A program made the translations under genes and the position numbers. The notes beneath the pieces were generated by a model that was not told the DNA's origin, did not search any database, and saw nothing but the letters and a program-made list of their open reading frames with translations. This document shows positions 5,959 through 10,774 of a stretch of DNA of 10,774 nt, piece by piece; position 1 is the stretch's first letter, and the number at the start of each line of letters is the position of its first letter. The stretch is from assembly GCA_900770015.1 (NCBI GenBank), contig CAAGIU010000243.1, positions 1 through 10,774 on the forward strand, in the 5' to 3' direction. The stretch is from an uncultured Oscillospiraceae bacterium. Its GTDB lineage: Bacteria; Bacillota_A; Clostridia; Oscillospirales; Oscillospiraceae.

Positions 5959-7410
5959 ATGATGTTGATCCTGATTCTGCTTCCTGCGCTGGCAGGAATC
6001 GCACTTCCCTTTGTACATGGCAAGCAAAACAAGCACCGTCTCACCGCCGCTGCTTTGACGGCGGAGGCGGTGCTGACGGCGGTGATGCTGCTGCGCCCTC
6101 AGCAGGAAGTTGTCCTCTTCTCCATGACGGACAGCCTGACCATCGCCCTGCGGATGGATGGCATTTCCAGGCTGTTCATGGCCATTGCCGCCTTCGGCTT
6201 CCTGCTCACCGGCATCTATGCCTTCCGCTATCTGGAACACGAGGAAAACGACGACAGGTTCTTCAGCTTCTTCCTGCTGTCCCTGGCGGCGCTGATGGGC
6301 ATGGATTTTTCCCGGAACCTCATCACCATGTACCTCTTCTTCGAGATGATCACCCTGCTGTCCATGCCGCTGGTGCTCCACGACCGGACAGCGGAGGCCG
6401 TTCGCGGCGCCCTGAAATACCTGTTCTATTCCATCGCCGGTGCGTTTCTGGCCCTGGGGTGCATCTTCTTCCTCTCCCGCTACTGCATGAGCCTGGAATT
6501 CACCCCCGGCGGCAATCTGAACATGGAAGCCCTGGAAGGTCATGAGACGCTGGTTCAGATCGCAGTATTTCTGGGCGTGCTGGGCTTCGGCGCCAAGGCC
6601 GGTATGTACCCGCTCCACGGCTGGCTGCCCACGGCCCACCCCGTGGCTCCCGCACCTGCCTCCGCCGTGCTCTCCGGCATCATCGCCAAGGCCGGTGTGC
6701 TGGCCATCATCCGCGTCATCTACTTCTGCGTGGGTGCCGATTTCCTGCTGGGCACCTGGGTGCAGAAGGCCTGGATCGGCCTGGCGCTGCTGACGGTGTT
6801 CATGGGCTCCATGATGGCCTACCGGGAAAATGTGTTCAAAAAGCGGCTGGCCTACTCCTCCGTCAGTCAGATCTCCTATGCACTGGTGGGCCTGTTCTTC
6901 CTGACCCCGGAAAGCGCCCTGGGCGGACTGCTGCATGTGCTGTTCCACGCCACCATCAAGGTCTGCCTGTTCCTTACGGCAGGCTCCTTCATCCACAACA
7001 CCGGAAAGCACCGGGTGGAGGAATTCGTGGGCTTCGGCAAGTCCATGCCCAAGACCCTCTGGGCCTACACCTTTGCTGCCCTGGCCCTCATCGGCATTCC
7101 CCCCGCCTCCGGCTTCGTCAGCAAATGGTATCTGGCCCTGGGTGCGCTGGACTCCGGCATGGCGGTTTACAGCTGGCTGGCTCCCGTGGTGCTGCTGATC
7201 TCCGCATTGCTCACGGCAGGATATCTGCTGCCCATCACCGTCTCCGGCTTCTTCCCCGGGGAAGGCGTCCGGCTCCCGGAAAAGAACGACGAGGGCGGCT
7301 GGGAAATGGTGGCTCCCCTCTGGATTCTTGCTGCGCTGACGCTGCTGCTGGGACTGTGCTCCGGGGCTCTGGTGCCCGGGATGCAGGCGCTGGCAGACAG
7401 CCTTTTCTGA
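5959..7410 (+). CDS. Large antiporter-like subunit 2 (MrpD/NuoM-like proton-conducting transporter)
   Basis: A 483-residue multi-helix membrane protein of the NuoL/M/N-MrpA/D family. Key residues are Glu129 in YLFFEMITLLS, Lys213 in GFGAKAGMYPLHGWLPTAHP (209-228), Lys244 in GIIAKAG, the His326/His330/Lys334 series, and Lys389 in SGFVSKWYLALG. The loop HPVAPAPASAVLSG (227-240) is shared with the fourth large subunit. It starts 3 nt after the previous stop, with ATGATG at the start; the first ATG is chosen, preceded by AAAGGTGGG. The TM12 region (GIPPASGFVSKWYLALGALD) and the TM8-9 region (GADFLLGTWVQ) closely match the next gene, suggesting a paralogous pair. Length is that of a core 14-helix subunit without C-terminal extension. 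Confidence 0.9.
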   Translation: MMLILILLPALAGIALPFVHGKQNKHRLTAAALTAEAVLTAVMLLRPQQEVVLFSMTDSLTIALRMDGISRLFMAIAAFGFLLTGIYAFRYLEHEENDDRFFSFFLLSLAALMGMDFSRNLITMYLFFEMITLLSMPLVLHDRTAEAVRGALKYLFYSIAGAFLALGCIFFLSRYCMSLEFTPGGNLNMEALEGHETLVQIAVFLGVLGFGAKAGMYPLHGWLPTAHPVAPAPASAVLSGIIAKAGVLAIIRVIYFCVGADFLLGTWVQKAWIGLALLTVFMGSMMAYRENVFKKRLAYSSVSQISYALVGLFFLTPESALGGLLHVLFHATIKVCLFLTAGSFIHNTGKHRVEEFVGFGKSMPKTLWAYTFAALALIGIPPASGFVSKWYLALGALDSGMAVYSWLAPVVLLISALLTAGYLLPITVSGFFPGEGVRLPEKNDEGGWEMVAPLWILAALTLLLGLCSGALVPGMQALADSLF

Positions 7411-7419
7411 GGTAGCTCC

Positions 7420-8886
7420 ATGAATGAACGATTTTTTCTGATCGCGGTGCTGCTGCCCATTGTCTGCGGCATGGCAGTGCCGCTGGCGGAGAAGAAGGGG
7501 CAGCGGGCGATGTACCTCTATGTGGAGGCCGTCACCGCCGCCACCTCGTGCCTGGTCTGGGCGCTGATCCTCTTCGGCAGTGACGGCAGCTTTACGCTGG
7601 TGCAGCTGACACAGGATCTGGCGCTGACATTGCGCTTTGACGGCCTCGGCCGGTTCTTTGCGGGCATCATTGCCACCCTCTGGCCCCTGACGGTGCTGTA
7701 CGCCACCGAGTACATGAAGCACGAGGAGCGGCTGGGCTCATTCTTCAGCTTCTTCACCATGACCTACGGCGTGACCCTGGGCGTTGCCATGTCCGCCAAC
7801 CTCTTCACCATGTACAGCTTCTATGAGCTGCTGACCCTGGCCACCGTGCCCCTGGTGATGCAGCCCATGACGAGAAAAGCCGTCCGGGCGGCCAAGACCT
7901 ACTTCGCCTTTTCCCTGGGCGGCGCGGCCTTCGCCTTCACCTCCATCATGTACCTCATCGGCAACGGCTGCAGCGGCGGCTTTGCCCCCGGAGGGATGCT
8001 GGATGCATCCGGAAAGACCGACCTGACGCTGGCATTCTATCTCGTTGGCTTCCTGGGCTTCGGCGTGAAGGCAGCCGTGTTCCCCACCCACCGCTGGCTT
8101 CCCAAGGCCTCGGTGGCGCCCACCCCGGTGACGGCGCTGCTGCATGCGGTGGCGGTGGTCAAGTCCGGCGCCTTTGCCGTGATCCGGCTGACCTTCTACG
8201 CCTTCGGCACCGACCTGCTCCGGGGCACCTGGGCGCAATATGCCGCCATGGGCTTTGCGGTGTTCACCATTTTCTATGGCGCCTCCCGGGCCGTGAAGGA
8301 ACAGCACTGGAAGCGGCGGCTGGCATACTCCACCGTGGCGAACCTCTCCTACATTCTCTTCGGCGTGACCATGATGACCGGCGCAGGTCTCACCGCCGCC
8401 CTGCTGCACATGGCCTTCCATGCGGAGATCAAGATCCTGTCCTTCTTCTGCGCCGGCGCCGTGCTCCACGGAACCGGACGGGAATACCTGCCCCAGCTGA
8501 ATGGTCTGGGCAGGAAAATGCCCGTCACCTTCGGCTGCTTCACCGTGTCCGCTCTGGCGCTGACGGGCATCCCGCCGTTTTCCGGCTTTGTCAGCAAATG
8601 GTATCTGCTCACCGCAGCGGCGGACAGCGAAAACGGCCTTGCCTATTTCGGCGCCATAATCCTGCTCTTGGGCGCGCTGCTGACCGCCATCTATATGCTG
8701 GGCGTGGTCTGCCGGGCCTGGTTCCCGGGGCAGGGAACCGAGGATGAGAAGCTGGCCGGCGAGAAGGAAGTCAGCTGGCGGATGACGGTACCCATGGTCA
8801 TTCTCGCCGCCGGGATTCTGCTCACCGGCATCTTTGCCCAACCCATTGTGGGCACCGCCCTGGCCATTGCCGGGGATATGGGATAA
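7420..8886 (+). CDS. Large antiporter-like subunit 3 (NuoL/MrpA-core-like)
   Basis: A 488-residue membrane protein of the same family. Ion-path residues are Glu136 in SFYELLTLATVP, Lys217 in GVKAAVFPTHRWLP, Lys248 in VVKSG, the His330/His334/Lys338 series, and Lys393 in FSGFVSKWYLL. The segment SVAPTPVTALLHAVAVVKSG (230-249) is the NuoL/MrpA version of the TM7-TM8 loop (compare APTPVSAYLHSATMVKAG in MrpA), so this subunit is the best candidate for the MrpA core. It lacks the MbhD/MbhE C-terminal domains of MrpA; those are encoded separately upstream in this operon. The start at 7420 has GAGGT overlapping the previous stop codon. It follows the preceding gene by 9 nt. The subtype assignment is from motif recall, the family assignment is secure. 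Confidence 0.9.
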   Translation: MNERFFLIAVLLPIVCGMAVPLAEKKGQRAMYLYVEAVTAATSCLVWALILFGSDGSFTLVQLTQDLALTLRFDGLGRFFAGIIATLWPLTVLYATEYMKHEERLGSFFSFFTMTYGVTLGVAMSANLFTMYSFYELLTLATVPLVMQPMTRKAVRAAKTYFAFSLGGAAFAFTSIMYLIGNGCSGGFAPGGMLDASGKTDLTLAFYLVGFLGFGVKAAVFPTHRWLPKASVAPTPVTALLHAVAVVKSGAFAVIRLTFYAFGTDLLRGTWAQYAAMGFAVFTIFYGASRAVKEQHWKRRLAYSTVANLSYILFGVTMMTGAGLTAALLHMAFHAEIKILSFFCAGAVLHGTGREYLPQLNGLGRKMPVTFGCFTVSALALTGIPPFSGFVSKWYLLTAAADSENGLAYFGAIILLLGALLTAIYMLGVVCRAWFPGQGTEDEKLAGEKEVSWRMTVPMVILAAGILLTGIFAQPIVGTALAIAGDMG

Positions 8887-8897
8887 GGAGGAATTCG

Positions 8898-10774
8898 ATG
8901 ACTCTCTGGATATTTGTTTTCTTCCCCATGGTTCTGGCCTTCGGCTGTTATGTTCTTCCAAAGTATCGGGAGCGCATGGCCATCGCCGCATGCCTGGCGG
9001 AGCTTGCCTTTGCCCTGTGGATCGTTTTCAGCCCGGACAGAACTTCCGACCTGCCCCTTGTGGGAAATCTCGCCCTGACGGTGGACGGCTTCCGGCGGGT
9101 GTACATCGTTGTGATCTGCCTGATGTGGGCACAGACGATGATGCTTTCCCCGGAGTACTTCCGCCACCACCACAACCTGGGACGGTACTACTTCTTTAAC
9201 CTCATGACCCTGGGGGCTACCCTGGGGGTGTTTCTGGCGGCGGACCTGTATACCGCCTTTGTATTCTTTGAGATCATGTCCTTCACCTCCTTCACCTGGG
9301 TCATCCAGGAGGAGACCCCCGGCGCCCTCCGGGCGGCAAAGACCTATCTGGCGGTGGCCGTTATCGGCGGTCTGGTGGCCCTGATGGGACTGTTCCTGCT
9401 GCAGCACGAGCTGGGAACCACGGAAATCGAAAAGCTCTATGACCTCTCCCGGGACTGCCCCAACAAGGCGACGCTGTATGCCGCCGGCGGCTGCATCCTC
9501 TTCGGCTTCGGCGCCAAAGCGGGCATGTTCCCCCTGCACATCTGGCTGCCCAAGGCCCATCCCGTGGCTCCCGCGCCTGCCTCGGCGCTGCTGTCCGGCG
9601 TTCTGACCAAGTCCGGCATCTGGGGCATTCTGGCCATCTCCTGCCATCTCTTTCGGTATGACCCTGCCTGGGGCACGCTGATCCTCGCCCTGGGCGTCGT
9701 CACCATGGTGCTGGGCGCGGTGCTGGCGCTGTTCAGCATCGACCTGAAGCGGACCCTGGCCTGCTCGTCCATGAGCCAGATCGGTTTCATCCTGGTGGGC
9801 ATCGGCATGATGGGCCTGCTGGGGGAGGAAAACGCACTGGCTGCCCGGGGCACGCTGCTGCACATGGTCAACCACTCCCTGTTCAAGCTGGTGCTGTTTG
9901 AATGCGCCGGTGTGGTGTACTTCAACCTGCACAAGCTGGATCTCAACGAGATCCGGGGCTTTGGCCGGAAGAAGAAGCTTCTGAATCTGTGCTTCCTGCT
10001 GGGAGCCATGGGCATCGGCGGAATTCCTCTGCTGAACGGTTACGTCAGCAAGACCCTGCTCCACGAGGCCATTGTGGAGGGTGCGCCCATCTACGGCTGG
10101 CCGCTTACCGTGGCAGAATGGCTGTTCCTGATCTCCGGCGGCATGACCCTGGCCTATATGACCAAGCTCTATGTCTGCATTTTTGTGGAGAAGCATCCCA
10201 CCCGGCAGGCGGAATTCGATGCCCAAAAACGCTATATGTCCCCCATGAGCACTCTGGCTGTGCTGATTCCCGCGCTGCTCCTGCCCATTCTGGGGCTGAC
10301 CGCGCCCACCACCATGGACGCCATCGCCGACCTCGGCACCGACTTTCTCCATGGCGGGCATCTGCACCACGCGGTGCACTACCTGTCTGCTGCCAATCTG
10401 AAGGGTGCGGGAATCTCCATCGTCATCGGTGCTGCGCTGTACTTCGGTTTTGTGCGGAAGCTGCTGATGCAGGGCGGGAAATACGTCAACCGCTGGCCCG
10501 AAAAGCTGGATCTGGAAAACCTTGTGTACCATCCACTGCTTCTGAACTGGCTGCCCGGCATTTTCGGAAGAATCAGCGCCCTCTTCGGCGAGAATCAGAT
10601 CACCGGCCCCGCCGCAAAGCTGGTGCTGCGAATCAGCGGCATTCTGGGAAGATTGTTCTGCGATCTGCCCGACGCCATCGTCCTGCTGCTGGGCAAGACC
10701 GTCTACCGCCCCGCCGGGGAGAACTCCGACGACAAGGTCTATGCCTCGCTGTCCTATCGGCTGGGCAAGGATCT
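8898..10774 (+). CDS. Large antiporter-like subunit 4 with C-terminal extension (partial, no stop in window)
   Basis: An open frame of 625 codons runs to the window edge without a stop. The protein belongs to the NuoL/HycC-HyfB/Mrp large-subunit family. Residues seen are Glu125 in FVFFEIMSFTSFTWV, Lys207 in GFGAKAGMFPLHIWLPKAHP (203-222), Lys238 in GVLTKSG, the His322/His326/Lys330 series, and Lys385 in LNGYVSKTLLHEAI. The core ends near residue 470. After it come a His-rich loop (HGGHLHHAVH, 485-494), a further helix (about 503-522) and an amphipathic region up to the edge, including DLPDAIVLLLGKTVYRP. This recalls the extra C-terminal helices of NuoL/HyfB-like subunits and may form a lateral helix bracing its neighbours. 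AAGGAGG at 8885-8891 lies six nt before ATG, the best ribosome binding site after that of mnhE. It follows the previous gene by 11 nt. Confidence 0.9.
   Translation, partial: MTLWIFVFFPMVLAFGCYVLPKYRERMAIAACLAELAFALWIVFSPDRTSDLPLVGNLALTVDGFRRVYIVVICLMWAQTMMLSPEYFRHHHNLGRYYFFNLMTLGATLGVFLAADLYTAFVFFEIMSFTSFTWVIQEETPGALRAAKTYLAVAVIGGLVALMGLFLLQHELGTTEIEKLYDLSRDCPNKATLYAAGGCILFGFGAKAGMFPLHIWLPKAHPVAPAPASALLSGVLTKSGIWGILAISCHLFRYDPAWGTLILALGVVTMVLGAVLALFSIDLKRTLACSSMSQIGFILVGIGMMGLLGEENALAARGTLLHMVNHSLFKLVLFECAGVVYFNLHKLDLNEIRGFGRKKKLLNLCFLLGAMGIGGIPLLNGYVSKTLLHEAIVEGAPIYGWPLTVAEWLFLISGGMTLAYMTKLYVCIFVEKHPTRQAEFDAQKRYMSPMSTLAVLIPALLLPILGLTAPTTMDAIADLGTDFLHGGHLHHAVHYLSAANLKGAGISIVIGAALYFGFVRKLLMQGGKYVNRWPEKLDLENLVYHPLLLNWLPGIFGRISALFGENQITGPAAKLVLRISGILGRLFCDLPDAIVLLLGKTVYRPAGENSDDKVYASLSYRLGKD

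Noticed and set aside
5809..7722. 637-codon minus-strand open frame across two large subunits
   Set aside because: It crosses the boundary between genuine membrane-protein genes on the plus strand and has a Gln/His/Gly-rich low-complexity composition. It has no convincing ribosome binding site or domain, so it is an antisense shadow of strongly biased codons.
8691..10532. 613-codon minus-strand open frame opposite the last gene
   Set aside because: Same composition artefact (Gln/His/Gly/Asp-rich), lying opposite a 625-codon frame with clear family motifs and a strong ribosome binding site.
1853..10774. Complex I (nuo) operon
   Set aside because: MnhE, MnhF, MnhG, MnhB and MbhD domains are present, while no NuoA, B, C, D, E, F, G, H, I or J homologue is seen, so the Mrp/Mbh assignment is better.
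1..10774. CRISPR array, transposon, prophage, tRNA or rRNA
   Set aside because: No regularly spaced direct repeats, transposase or phage genes, or tRNA/rRNA sequence were recognised on either strand.

Overview
The window looks like chromosomal DNA from a GC-rich anaerobic Firmicute, most likely of the Oscillospiraceae/Ruminococcaceae type. The basis is strong AGGAGG-type ribosome binding sites, sigma-A-like promoters, GC-rich third codon positions, a C69 dipeptidase typical of Firmicutes, and a two-hairpin intergenic element resembling dispersed repeats I associate with that group. The taxonomic call is inference; no rRNA or marker gene is present.

Layout: positions 1-114 are non-coding and hold two adjacent hairpins. 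A bidirectional-looking intrinsic terminator follows at 115-143 and closes a minus-strand gene for a cytosolic C69-family dipeptidase (168-1631). A 221-bp divergent intergenic region (1632-1852) carries one promoter facing each way and a 14-bp palindrome. From 1853 to the right edge there is one tightly packed plus-strand operon of at least ten genes. It encodes a multisubunit Mrp/Mbh-type cation/proton antiporter: MrpE, MrpF, MrpG, an MbhD-like small subunit, an MbhE-MrpB fusion, MrpC, and then four consecutive large antiporter-like (NuoL/M/N, MrpA/D family) membrane subunits. The last of these runs off the window without a stop codon.

The gene order E-F-G-(MbhD)-(MbhE+B)-C-D is that of archaeal membrane-bound hydrogenase (Mbh) clusters, not the A-B-C-D-E-F-G order of classical Bacillus Mrp operons. 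No hydrogenase, NuoB/C/D-like, NuoH-like or iron-sulfur subunit is visible before the window ends. From this sequence alone the complex could be a stand-alone multisubunit Na+(or K+)/H+ antiporter or the membrane arm of a larger redox-driven pump encoded partly downstream. All four large subunits keep the TM5 glutamate, the TM7 lysine, an H-x3-H-x3-K motif and a TM12-type lysine, so each looks like an intact ion-translocating module. Four such modules exceed the two in Mrp (MrpA, MrpD), the one in Mbh (MbhH) and the three in complex I, and this is the most notable feature of the window. Small gaps and overlaps (1-14 nt) between all genes imply co-transcription and translational coupling.
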